DNA of 45,563 nt, from contig JARLFZ010000020.1 of NCBI GenBank assembly GCA_031296305.1, forward strand, positions 1 through 45,563. The letters are read 5' to 3'. Within the stretch, counting starts at the first letter, position 1; each line of letters begins with the position of its first letter. Of the stretch, positions 1 to 9,400 are shown in pieces. The position numbers and the translations under genes were made by a program. The notes under the pieces are model-generated. The model was not told the DNA's origin. It ran no database searches and was given only the letters and a program-made list of their open reading frames with translations. The stretch comes from Occallatibacter sp. Its GTDB lineage: Bacteria; Acidobacteriota; Terriglobia; Terriglobales; Acidobacteriaceae.

Positions 1-1515
1 CATCGGATAACGTTCGAGACCTTGCCTGTATGTCGCGAGCGCGAGGACCGACGCACCATTCAACTCCTGATTCCGCCCGAACTGCAGCCAGTCGTCCTCC
101 AACCGGTTTGCAGGCTCGGGAAAGTGGATTGGCGCCTGCGGGCCTGTCTGAATATCTTCGACGGGATCCCAATCGAAGACACCGTCGGTGTGCGTAAGCA
201 AGGTAAGCCCGGCCTTATCCTGCAACTCGAATGTGACCTTGGCCGCGCCGTCGTTGAGCGGGACAGAATGCGACCAGGTTTTTTCCGGCGCCAGATCGGC
301 GGTTTCGCTCCAGAGTACGGATTTGCCCTGCTTGATGGAGATATGAGCTCCCGGCAACGGCTCGTTCACGTTGAGGGCCACCGAGGCATTGCGGCCCTGG
401 ACATCCAATCGCACGACTCCGGCGCGATTGGCGCGGGTGATTCCACCGGTGCCGCGAACCGGCATCCAGTACTCCGTGAAGTGAATCGTCTGCCCGGGGT
501 CAAGAAATGCGTAGGTCTCCTGATTTCTGAACAGTCCTCCCTGCACCTCCGCATAGGCGCTTTCATTGTCAGAGAGCGACGTGCGCCATCCCAGCCCCGC
601 CGGATCGACTCCCCACGTCCAGATTTTCTTGCCCGGCAACTCGCTGAACTCGGCATAGTGAACCGTTCCGGTTTGCGTTTGGGGATTCCAAATCCCCATG
701 AAAGGCTCTCTGGATCCGTGGATAAAGTAGGAAACCGGGCCCGCAGTTTGATTCTTGATCACGCTCAGATCGCGGTCGCCCTCGGGACCCACCGGCCAGG
801 TATAGACGTCGGTGTAGCCGTGGGTGGCAACGAAGCGCATCGGGTACTCCACGTGGGAATCGTCCCAGATCTGCACGCCTGCGTTGCTCCACCAGTAGTA
901 GCGATGGCGCAGATCGCTGCGGTTATAGAGGGTCGTATGCAGCTCGAGGACTGTCGAACCAGGCCGCAAGACCAATTCCACCTGCCACTGCATTCCGTAG
1001 ACGCGATCAGTGTTTGCCACCCACACTGAGGCGCTTCCGTCCGCATGCGTGTCAAAAGCAAAATCGACTGGCGACATCGAGACCCAGTTGTGCGAGACGG
1101 GGAAGTTGAATTCCACGCCGAATGCAGCCCAGGCGCCGCGATAGCCAATCTGTGCCTTCTTGATGGACGGATTGGCATAGAACATGGGCTTCCCGCTGAT
1201 CTTGTCGACGCAGGTGTAAATATGGCCGCCGATGTCCGGCAGCACGGTGCACTTCAAGTACTCATTTTCGAGAAAAACGGCGCGCCAGTCGTGAGGCGCT
1301 TTCACGCCAGTCAGGTTTGTCCTCAGTGTGTACGGATAGTTGAAGCGTGAAGTCGCGTAGAGATCGAACGGCGGGTTCGAATCGGGCAAGCCCTCTTCAT
1401 AGGTGGGCAGTGTGAGCGCACCTTGCCAAACTTTCACCGGGACGATAACCGGTTGGCAAATGGCACTGAGCGTTGTTCCCGCCATCAAGACACCAATACA
1501 AAACCAATGCTTCAT
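1..1515 (-). CDS. DUF5107-domain secreted protein, partial (C-terminus beyond left edge)
   Basis: A 505-codon open frame runs from an ATG at 1515 to the left edge without a stop, so the gene is truncated by the window. The start MKHWFCIGVLMAG begins a hydrophobic stretch that looks like a Sec signal peptide ending near LSAICQ. The rest is rich in aromatic residues and contains the stretches LPDIGGHIYTCVDKISGK, FGVEFNFPVSHNW and RYYWWSNAGVQ. These resemble the DUF5107 fold, a galactose-mutarotase-like beta-sandwich often followed by TPR repeats; no TPR is visible before the edge. It diverges from the glycosidase-like gene at 1771, so the two probably share a promoter region and act on the same glycan. 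The family assignment is from recognition of the pattern; substrate unknown. Confidence 0.8.
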   Translation of the reverse strand, partial: MKHWFCIGVLMAGTTLSAICQPVIVPVKVWQGALTLPTYEEGLPDSNPPFDLYATSRFNYPYTLRTNLTGVKAPHDWRAVFLENEYLKCTVLPDIGGHIYTCVDKISGKPMFYANPSIKKAQIGYRGAWAAFGVEFNFPVSHNWVSMSPVDFAFDTHADGSASVWVANTDRVYGMQWQVELVLRPGSTVLELHTTLYNRSDLRHRYYWWSNAGVQIWDDSHVEYPMRFVATHGYTDVYTWPVGPEGDRDLSVIKNQTAGPVSYFIHGSREPFMGIWNPQTQTGTVHYAEFSELPGKKIWTWGVDPAGLGWRTSLSDNESAYAEVQGGLFRNQETYAFLDPGQTIHFTEYWMPVRGTGGITRANRAGVVRLDVQGRNASVALNVNEPLPGAHISIKQGKSVLWSETADLAPEKTWSHSVPLNDGAAKVTFELQDKAGLTLLTHTDGVFDWDPVEDIQTGPQAPIHFPEPANRLEDDWLQFGRNQELNGASVLALATYRQGLERYPM

Positions 1516-1625
1516 AAATCCCCATTTCGTTTCGTGGCGCTCCATCACAGCGCGGAGTGTGAAGTCGATCAGCTTTTGGTCGAAACGATTTCTTATTCCA
1601 CATATTGTACAAGGCATTTTGTTGT

Positions 1626-1665
1626 TTTTGGTGATTTTTTATGTCTTTTGATTTCGCTTTCTTAT
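1626..1665. promoter_or_regulatory. T-rich element in divergent promoter region (copy 1)
   Basis: This lies in the 255-bp gap between the divergent genes at 1515 and 1771. The sequence TTTTGGTGATTTTTTA (1626-1641) is matched at 15 of 16 positions by 6273-6288 in front of the TonB receptor gene. Downstream it has the spacing TTTTTT-N10-ATTTCG, also seen on the minus strand at 14036-14015. T-rich TTTC/TTTG-phased sites are typical of DeoR/AgaR-type sugar repressors. The operator role is an inference, and no regulator gene is in the window. No convincing -35/-10 pair was found. Confidence 0.35.
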
Positions 1666-1770
1666 ACAATTCTCCTCACACGCGGGCTAGGGCAGAATCC
1701 AGACCCACAGGGTCAGCGCTCGTGAAGCGGTGCCCCTCAGCGGCCCCGAGAGATCGGAAGCAGGTGCAGC

Positions 1771-3576
1771 ATGAAGCACGACCAGACGAAGGGAACGAAC
1801 CGCCGCATCTTCATCAAGCGGGCAGCGGGCACAATGTTGGCAGCGGGAATGAGCGCTCGTGCCTCGGCTCGCATGGGCCTCGCCGCAGGGAGCGCGAAGA
1901 AGATTTATCCCCAGCGATGGGTCTACGTCGGCCGCTCGTTCGATCGCGACCAGCACGTGGAGGAAGTGCGCGAAATTGCGCGCATCGCGTCGGAGCATGG
2001 CCTGACGGCCATCGTGCTGTCGGGGATGGACCGCATCAGCCTTGGCAACGCGGAGTATCTGGAGCGCTTGCGCAAGGTCAAAGCGATCGCCGATCAATAT
2101 CGCCTTGAGATCATTCCGGGCGGATTCAACACCGGTTACGGCGGAGCGATCCTCGATCACAATAAGAATCTTGCTGAAGGCATGTTGGTGAAGGATGCCT
2201 TATTCGTTGCGCGTAATGGCGAAGCCCGCTTCCAGGCGGATTCGCCCGCGAAGCTCGAAAACGGCAACTTCAACGAATTCCAGGGCGGCCGATTTGCCGG
2301 ATTCGACACGCAGGATGAGCCGGGACAAAAGACATTCGTCGATACTGCGATCTTTCACTCCGGGAGGGCTTCGCTGCGCATCGAGAACTTCGGCGCGGCG
2401 AAGGCAAACGCCGCGGAAAAGGCGCCAAAGGCTCCCTTGTCGCCCTACCTCGACCTGGCCAAGGAGTTTGCGCCGGGGACCCTGGCGCGAGTGGCGCAGG
2501 AGATTCGTGTGACGCCGTACCGGTGTTATCGCGTGAGCGCTTGGATAAAAACGGAAGACGCCAAGCCGGTTTCGCTGTTCAGCATCAAGGCGTTTACCCA
2601 GGACGGCCGCGATCTTTGTCCATTTGAGCCACCCGCTCCGGCCCCCACCTCCGACTGGAGACAGGTGACCACCGCGTTCAATAGTTGGTACGCCGATCGC
2701 ATCCAGTTGAACTTCGGCGTATTCGAAGGAGAACAGGGCAAAGTATGGGTAGACGACGTAGAGATTGAAGAGGTTGGCCTGATGAACGTGGTCCGGCGCA
2801 AGGGCGCGCCGCTCACCGTGCGCGACGAGACCACGGGAACCGTCTACGAGGAAGGCCGCGATTTTGCGCCCGTCATCGACCCGCATCTCGATTTCCTGTG
2901 GACCCACGACATTCCTTCGATTCGCCTGATCCCTGGAAGGCGGATTCAAGAGGGCGCGCGGTTGCGCGTGAGCTACTATCACGGGACCACCATCTACAAC
3001 GATCAAACCTCCGCCTGCCCCTCGGAACCAGAGACGTTGGAGATTTGGAAAGAGCAATTTCCATTGATAGAGAAAGTCTTTTCGCCAAAACGCTACTTCC
3101 TCAACGTCGATGAGGTGCGCGTGCTCAATCGCTGCGAAGCATGCCGGCAGCGAGGGCTGGCGGCGGCCGAGATTCTCGGCCAAATGACGCAGTGGCTCTA
3201 TAACCAGGTGCGCGCCGTTAACCCCAAAGCCGAAGTTGTGGTGTGGTCAGATATGTTCGACCCCAACCACAACTCGAAGCGGCAGTACTTCCTGGTGGAC
3301 GGGTCACTGGAGAACACCTGGCAATTTTTGCCCAAGGATATGGGAATCGTTCTCTGGTATTTTGAGCAGCGGCAGGCCAGCCTGGAATTCTTCTCATCGC
3401 GTGGCTTCCGGACGATCGCGGGGGCCTATTACGATGCCGACGACCTGAAAAATCCGGAAGGATGGCTGGAGGCCATGGACAATACGCCCAACGCCATCGG
3501 GATCATGTACACAACCTGGGGAAGCAAGTACAAACTTTTGGCGGAATTCGGGAATCTGGTTTCAAAACGTCCGTAA
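1771..3576 (+). CDS. Tat-exported TIM-barrel glycoside hydrolase-like protein with internal carbohydrate-binding-like domain
   Basis: This 601-residue protein has a twin-arginine signal (RRIFIK at residues 11-16, then an alanine/glycine-rich core), so it should be exported folded. Residues about 45-140 look like the first strands of a TIM barrel (WVYVGRSF, GLTAIVLSGMD, LEIIPGGFNTG). Residues about 165-340 look like an inserted jelly-roll CBM (LENGNFNEF, SGRASLRIENF, VWVDDVEIEEVG). The barrel then resumes with FLNVDEVRVLNRCEAC, VVVWSDMFDP and a late GIMYTTWG. The D-E pair of NVDEVR and the Trp-rich end resemble GH20-like hexosaminidases (clan GH-K), but I cannot place it in a numbered family. 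A GGAAG about 10 bases upstream supports the ATG. It is followed 70 bp later by the propeller gene on the same strand. Confidence 0.65.
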   Translation: MKHDQTKGTNRRIFIKRAAGTMLAAGMSARASARMGLAAGSAKKIYPQRWVYVGRSFDRDQHVEEVREIARIASEHGLTAIVLSGMDRISLGNAEYLERLRKVKAIADQYRLEIIPGGFNTGYGGAILDHNKNLAEGMLVKDALFVARNGEARFQADSPAKLENGNFNEFQGGRFAGFDTQDEPGQKTFVDTAIFHSGRASLRIENFGAAKANAAEKAPKAPLSPYLDLAKEFAPGTLARVAQEIRVTPYRCYRVSAWIKTEDAKPVSLFSIKAFTQDGRDLCPFEPPAPAPTSDWRQVTTAFNSWYADRIQLNFGVFEGEQGKVWVDDVEIEEVGLMNVVRRKGAPLTVRDETTGTVYEEGRDFAPVIDPHLDFLWTHDIPSIRLIPGRRIQEGARLRVSYYHGTTIYNDQTSACPSEPETLEIWKEQFPLIEKVFSPKRYFLNVDEVRVLNRCEACRQRGLAAAEILGQMTQWLYNQVRAVNPKAEVVVWSDMFDPNHNSKRQYFLVDGSLENTWQFLPKDMGIVLWYFEQRQASLEFFSSRGFRTIAGAYYDADDLKNPEGWLEAMDNTPNAIGIMYTTWGSKYKLLAEFGNLVSKRP

Positions 3577-3646
3577 ACCGGACTCGCAACTGTAGACGGC
3601 CTGAATTCATGAAAGTGAGAACGTGAGAGTGTTACCGAGGGACTTT

Positions 3647-5956
3647 ATGAGACGAATACTGGGTTTCGCAATTCTTTTCTCGTTGGTTACATTCGCGGGA
3701 TTCGCGCAAGCGCCGGCAGCAAGCACGTGGAAGATCATCGGTCCCGGCGGCGGTGGCACTACGATTGCTCCGGTCATCAGCCCTCACGATTCTCAACTCG
3801 TCGTCGAGCACTGTGACATGACGGGCGGTTACGTCACGCGCGACAGTGGTCAGTCGTGGCGGATGTTCAATCTTCGCGGCGGCATCGGCGTCTTTGCTTT
3901 CGACCCTGCTGATCCGCATGTGATTTACGCCGGGAACGCCGCGTTGTGGCGCAGTGACGACTCCGGCGCGAGTTGGAAGATGATCTTCCCCAGTCCAGCC
4001 CGCGGCACCGTCGAGCACCAGACCGGCGATCATTCCGACTACAGCCTGACCTCGAGCGATCCCGCGTACCCGGGGGGGTGGATCTCCGCAATAGCGATTG
4101 CAAACGGAGGTGCACGGCAAAAAGGCAACGCGAGCCCGGAGCGGCTTTATGTTGCTTTCGGGCAACGAGGCCAACCCGCGGTCATCATCGACTCTGTGGA
4201 CGGCGGTGTCACATGGAACCGCCTTGCGCAACTTCCCAAGCCGGTTCTGCTGCTCGCTGCGGAAGGATCCGAAGTGATCGCACTTTCCGGCGCCTCTGCC
4301 TATCGCATCGCCGCCGACGGAAGTGTCAAGGAACTTGCCAGCGTCGCCAGCGAATTCAAGGCTGCCAGCGCGGGCCGGTCCGGCGATTCGACCTGGATTT
4401 ACGCGACGGGCCAGAATGGTCTCGTCTATCTGACCAAAGATTCAGGGCTGCATTGGGGGCCGGTTACGCCGGTGTTGCAACAGACTTCGGGTAGCTTTGG
4501 CGCCATCGCCACCAGCACCGTGCATCCGGAAACTGCCTACGCCGGATTCCGCGGTCTTCGCTTGGGAGACGGCAACGAGAATCTGTTCAATGGTATTGCC
4601 AAGACTGAGGATGGCGGGCGCACGTGGAAGATCGTCTTCAAAGAATCAACGCATGGCGCGGACAATCTGAAGGGAACCTGGATCGAGCAGCGCGCCGCAC
4701 CTGCCAACCCGAATATCTGGTTCGACGCGCCATACAGTCTTGCCGTTGCGCCCGCGGATCCACGCATCGTGTATGTGACCGACCTGTTTCGTTCCTATCG
4801 CACCCTCGACGGCGGCGCGAGCTGGCTGGAGGTGAACTCGCGCCAATCGGGCGACGCTGACTGGACCTCGCGCGGGCTCGACGTCACGACCGACTATGGC
4901 GTTCAGTTCGACCCCTTCGACTCGAAGCACATATTCATCGACTACACCGACATCGGACTCTTTTCGAGCAACGACGGCGGCATAACGTGGCAAAGCAGTA
5001 CCGCGGGTATTCCGCCCCAATGGCGCAACACGACGTATTGGCTGGCCTTCGATCCTGCGCAACGCGGTCTGATGTGGGGAGCTTTCAGCGGTACGCACGA
5101 TTTGCCCCGGCCCAAGATGTGGCGCACGCGAAGTCCACTGACCTTCACGGGCGGCGTCGCAATCTCGACCGATGGCGGTCGTTCCTGGCAGCCCAGCAAC
5201 GCAGGCCTTCCCCAGGATTCCGTGACGCATATCCTTCTCGATCCTTCCAGTCCCGTGGGCAGCCGCACGCTTTATGCCTGTGCATTCGGCCGCGGCGTTT
5301 ACAAATCCGTGGACGGCGGAAAGACCTGGACGCAGAAGAACAACGGGATCGCCGGCGAAGAGCCCTTCGCCTGGCGCATCACTGCGAGTCAGGACGGATC
5401 GCTTTACGTGGTCGTGGCGCGGCGTAGCGAGGGCAAGGACTACTCCCCTGCCGGCAGTGGTGCGGTATATCGCTCAACAGATAACGCAGAGCACTGGCAA
5501 CCGATTGTGCTTCCCGCGGGCGTTACCGGCCCCACCGGCCTCGAGATCGATCCCAGAGACGCGCAGCGCCTCTACCTTACCGCCTGGGGCCAGGAGGCCG
5601 AATCGGCGGACCGAAATGGCGGCGTGTATGTTTCAAGCGATGGTGGAGCGACCTGGAAGACTCTCTTCACCGCGTCGCAGCACGTGTACGACCTGACCAT
5701 CGATCCGCACCATCCAGACACGCTTTACATTGCTGGATTCGACGCCGCTGCATACCGCTCCACCGACCGCGGCGCTCATTGGACGCGCATTCAGGGGTTC
5801 GACTTCAAATGGGGACATCGCGTGATTCTCGATCCCAACGATCCATCCCGGATCTACGTCACTACTTTCGGAGGATCCGTCTGGCACGGTCCCGCGGCCG
5901 GCGATCCTCGCGCCCACGAAACCATCCTGACGCCCGTTCCGGTCGCCCATGAGTGA
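3647..5956 (+). CDS. Secreted Asp-box (BNR) beta-propeller protein, sialidase/GH74-like
   Basis: The protein has 769 residues from the ATG at 3647, which is chosen over the in-frame start at 3623. The reasons are that GAGGGA (3637-3642) sits just before it and that the signal peptide MRRILGFAILFSLVTFAGFAQA begins there. About twelve Asp-box motifs of the form S-x-D-x-G-x-x-W occur (for example SSNDGGITW, ISTDGGRSW, SVDGGKTW, SSDGGATW). They mark the hairpins of one or two beta-propellers, as in sialidases and GH74 xyloglucanases. The length fits a two-propeller GH74-like protein. I could not identify the catalytic aspartates, so it may instead be a non-catalytic sortilin/VPS10-like propeller. 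Position and strand suggest co-expression with the upstream glycosidase-like gene. Confidence 0.75.
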   Translation: MRRILGFAILFSLVTFAGFAQAPAASTWKIIGPGGGGTTIAPVISPHDSQLVVEHCDMTGGYVTRDSGQSWRMFNLRGGIGVFAFDPADPHVIYAGNAALWRSDDSGASWKMIFPSPARGTVEHQTGDHSDYSLTSSDPAYPGGWISAIAIANGGARQKGNASPERLYVAFGQRGQPAVIIDSVDGGVTWNRLAQLPKPVLLLAAEGSEVIALSGASAYRIAADGSVKELASVASEFKAASAGRSGDSTWIYATGQNGLVYLTKDSGLHWGPVTPVLQQTSGSFGAIATSTVHPETAYAGFRGLRLGDGNENLFNGIAKTEDGGRTWKIVFKESTHGADNLKGTWIEQRAAPANPNIWFDAPYSLAVAPADPRIVYVTDLFRSYRTLDGGASWLEVNSRQSGDADWTSRGLDVTTDYGVQFDPFDSKHIFIDYTDIGLFSSNDGGITWQSSTAGIPPQWRNTTYWLAFDPAQRGLMWGAFSGTHDLPRPKMWRTRSPLTFTGGVAISTDGGRSWQPSNAGLPQDSVTHILLDPSSPVGSRTLYACAFGRGVYKSVDGGKTWTQKNNGIAGEEPFAWRITASQDGSLYVVVARRSEGKDYSPAGSGAVYRSTDNAEHWQPIVLPAGVTGPTGLEIDPRDAQRLYLTAWGQEAESADRNGGVYVSSDGGATWKTLFTASQHVYDLTIDPHHPDTLYIAGFDAAAYRSTDRGAHWTRIQGFDFKWGHRVILDPNDPSRIYVTTFGGSVWHGPAAGDPRAHETILTPVPVAHE

Positions 5957-6433
5957 ATGAGGGCAGAGTGAATGCTCCGCGCGAGCGGAACTGCCGGGAT
6001 CCAGATACCTTTCAGATGAGCGGCAACTCCGAATCGCGCAAATCTCTCGGTCGGAGTGGGGACTGGCTCGCAAGGCGGAATCTTAGATTGCGTTTTAGAT
6101 CGAAATCGATCCCCGCAAGACTGAATTTGGTGCGGTGAGCTCCAAAAAGGCACTGAATATCACCGCGAATCTCATCCAATTGCCAAGCTGACGATAGATC
6201 TGTGGATGAATTTGTGTTGATTCCATAGCCTTGTAACCGATTTAAGATCATTGCATTACGTTACACTCGGACTTTTGGTTATTTTTTAGATTTTTTTCTT
6301 TGCTTTTGAGGGTGTAATGTGCTATCTTCCTCGCTCATAAGATGTTCCCTCTTGCTCAATGATTCCAAAGTGAGCAGCACTGGTGTTCCGAGGCGAAAGA
6401 CGCGGCGAGAAACTGCGGAGGAGAGAAAAAGGA
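5957..6433 (+). other. Intergenic region in front of the TonB receptor
   Basis: This 477-bp stretch has no supported gene. It becomes AT-rich from about 6180 onwards and holds the T-rich element at 6273-6303. The in-frame GTG/ATG-like codons from 6383 belong to the leader and are not needed, because a strong ribosome binding site GGAGGAGA (6417-6424) lies 9 bases before the ATG at 6434. Confidence 0.6.
6273..6303 (+). promoter_or_regulatory. T-rich element upstream of TonB receptor (copy 2)
   Basis: TTTTGGTTATTTTTTA (6273-6288) differs at one of 16 positions from 1626-1641. It is followed, with the same 10-base spacing after TTTTTT, by CTTTGC. The surrounding GC-rich context makes a chance match less likely, although both are low-complexity T-runs. 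A role as operator shared by the glycan genes is inferred. Confidence 0.35.
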
Positions 6434-9400
6434 ATGAGAAACAATAGCACTTCACTGAGGCTTGCGAGTCGACGTTTACTTTGCGTTTTCCTAACTGTTG
6501 TGGGCTTTTGCTGGGTTCTGTTCGCGCGGCCGGCGTTGGCCCAAGTCGACCAGGGAACCATCACCGGTGTTGTGACGGACAGTTCGGGCAAGCTGGTTCC
6601 CGGCGCCAAGGTTACGCTCCACGATGTCGACACCGGACTGGACCTGACTCAAAAGACTAACGGGCAGGGAGCATACACCTTCTCTCCCGTGAAAATCGGC
6701 AACTATACAGTGACCGCGGAAGCTGCCGGGTTCGAGGTAACGACCCAGGAAAATTTGCATCTGGATATCCAGCAGCGCCTGTATGTTGCCATCGCGTTGA
6801 AAGTCGGCAAGGTATCGGAGTCCGTCGTCGTCACCGAAGCGCCTCCGGCGCTGCAGACCGACACTTCGTCTGTGGGGCAGGTGGTGGATACACAGAGCAT
6901 CAATGCCACTCCCCTCAACGGTCGCAACTGGGTCTACATAGCGCAGTTGACCGCGGGAGTGGATCCAGGCCTATCGGCTGGCGGCGCACGCGGCGGCGGC
7001 ACGGGTGACTTCTCGGCCAACGGCCAGCGCACCACGCAGAACAACTTCATCCTGGACGGCGTCGACAACAACGTAAACGTCGATGACTTTCAAAACGGCG
7101 CCAGCTACAACGTCAAGCCTCCCCCGGACGCGCTGGCGGAATTCAAGATCGATACCTCCGACTACAGCGCCGAGTTCGGCCACTCCGCTGGAGCCGTGCT
7201 GAACGCCAGCATTAAGGCCGGCACCAACAAAATCCACGGAGATGCGTGGGAATACCTGCGCAACACTCATCTCGATGCAGCAGACTGGGATTCAGCCGGC
7301 GGCGTTCCCGCCTACCATGAGAACCAGTTCGGCGCCACCCTCGGCGGGCCAATCTGGAAGAACAAGCTCTTCTACTTCGGTGATGCGGAAATGAATCGCA
7401 TCGCCTATGCCACACCACTGCTTTTGTCCGTACCCACGGCGAGCCAGCGCAAGGGGGACCTTTCTGAGTATTTTCTTACCGCCAAAACTGGCAAAAGCGC
7501 GCCCATTGGCGTCTTTGAACCGAATAGCGCCGGTCAGGTTGCCTTGACTGGAACCGCCGGCGTCGTTGCAAACCCGGATCCCACATGCGTTACCTATGCG
7601 ACGACCTGCGCCTGGGCGACCGCGACACCGGGCAGTGGCAATGGCCCAGGCACCACGAACAACTATGGTGGCACCGGCAATGCAGCCCTCAGCGGCAACT
7701 TCAACACCACCGGGATCCCCAGCCCGTTGGCAGATACCGTCGGGCAAGAAATCCTGCAAGATTACCCTTTGCCCAATACTGGTGGTTGGACAGGGAAATC
7801 CAGCGATGCTCCGGGTAGTGGGCTTTTGTACAACAACTACTCGTTGAATGATCCCATCCACGACAACACCTGGCAATGGGACCAGCGTGTGGACTGGGAC
7901 CTGAGCGCCAAGGATCAAGCCTACGCGCGCTACAGCTATACGCATGACCAAATCGCTGCGCAGCCTCCGCTCGGCCCGGTCCTCGATGGCGGCTATTATC
8001 TGCCTTCAAATGGCGTCTCCGCCGCACTCACTCTCAACTTGGCTGAGAACTTCATGATGAGCGAGACCCACATCTTCAATCCGAACCTGGTGAACGAGTT
8101 TCGCTTTGGATATAACTGGGGCCACTACGTGATCGGTCAGGAGAACGCCAACACGCCGGCCAGCACGCTTGTTCCCGGCTTGGGCGGCGTGCCCTTTACC
8201 GGCTATGCCGGTCCAAACGGCGGCACCCCGTTCATCCTGTTGGGGGGAGCGCGCAGGCTAAGTTACGGCGGTTCGCCCACCGACACTCCGTCGGTCGAAC
8301 GTCAAAACGTATACCAGATACTCGACAACGTGACCAAGATTCATGGCAGTCACTCGATCAAGTTCGGCATCGAGTTTCAGGCGATCCGCACCGCCTTCGC
8401 GCAGTCTCAATATCCACGCGGCAGATACAACTTCAACGGCCAATACACCGCAAAATTCAACGCTGTTGGAACTCAAACATCTCTGACCAATCTGGGTATT
8501 GCCGACCTGTTGACCGACAATATGGGCAATATCGGCCTCTCCCCGGGCTGGGATACCCAGTACTATCGCGACTATCGCGCCGCGTACTTCCAGGATGATT
8601 GGAAGATCAACTCCAAGCTCACCGCGAACCTGGGCGTAAGGTATGACTTTATTCAACCCGCCAGCAGCAAGGGGGGCAATTTGGCCAACCTTGTTATTAC
8701 ATCCGAAAACGAAACCGCATTGGGACTGGGAACATCTGGGACATCGGCTACCGGAGTTGCCCAGTGGGTCATGCCCGCCAATGTTGCCGCTTCCGCCCCC
8801 CTGTCGGCAAACTTCCAGAGTTTGCTGACCAACGACCACATTGCGCTCAACTACGTCACTGGCAACCAGCACTCCCTGGTGAGCGTTCAGCACTATAACT
8901 TTGCTCCGCGCATCGGGCTTGCCTACCAGTACGATCCCAAAACCGTAGTGCGCGCTGCCTACGGCCTGTTCTATGGAGCGATTGAAGCTCCTGGAGGCGC
9001 CGAGCTGGAGACGAACTATCCCTTCTCGTATCAAGTCGTCATGGATAACCAGTACAACGTGCAGTATGGCGGATGTTATCCATCCACTCAAACTGGCGCG
9101 TTCAACATCAACAGCCAATGCCCATCCAACGGCACCCCGGACTTTGATGTCACGAGCGGTTCGCCATCAATAGGCGGGACCCCTGGGCACAATCAGCCGG
9201 CTGGATTTAGCAATTTCCCATACCCAACCTCCCTCGAGGCGGGTGGGTCGCTCTACTTCGCCAATGGAGGCCTGGCCAATTTTGCCAGCGCCAGCGCTAT
9301 CGCCATGTCCCAAACCAACATCAAGACTCCCTATACGCAAAGCTTCAACTTGACGATTGAGCGCGAAATCATACCGAGCATGGTTGCAACCCTCGGCTAC

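Noticed and set aside
22..1029. 335-codon plus-strand open frame over the left end
   Set aside because: It is antisense to the DUF5107 frame, which has a signal peptide and recognisable domain sequence. The plus-strand translation is Arg/Gly/Val-rich and resembles nothing.
1560..1680. Exact sigma-70 promoter in the divergent gap
   Set aside because: TACAAT- and TATACA-like boxes occur, but none has a -35 at an acceptable distance.
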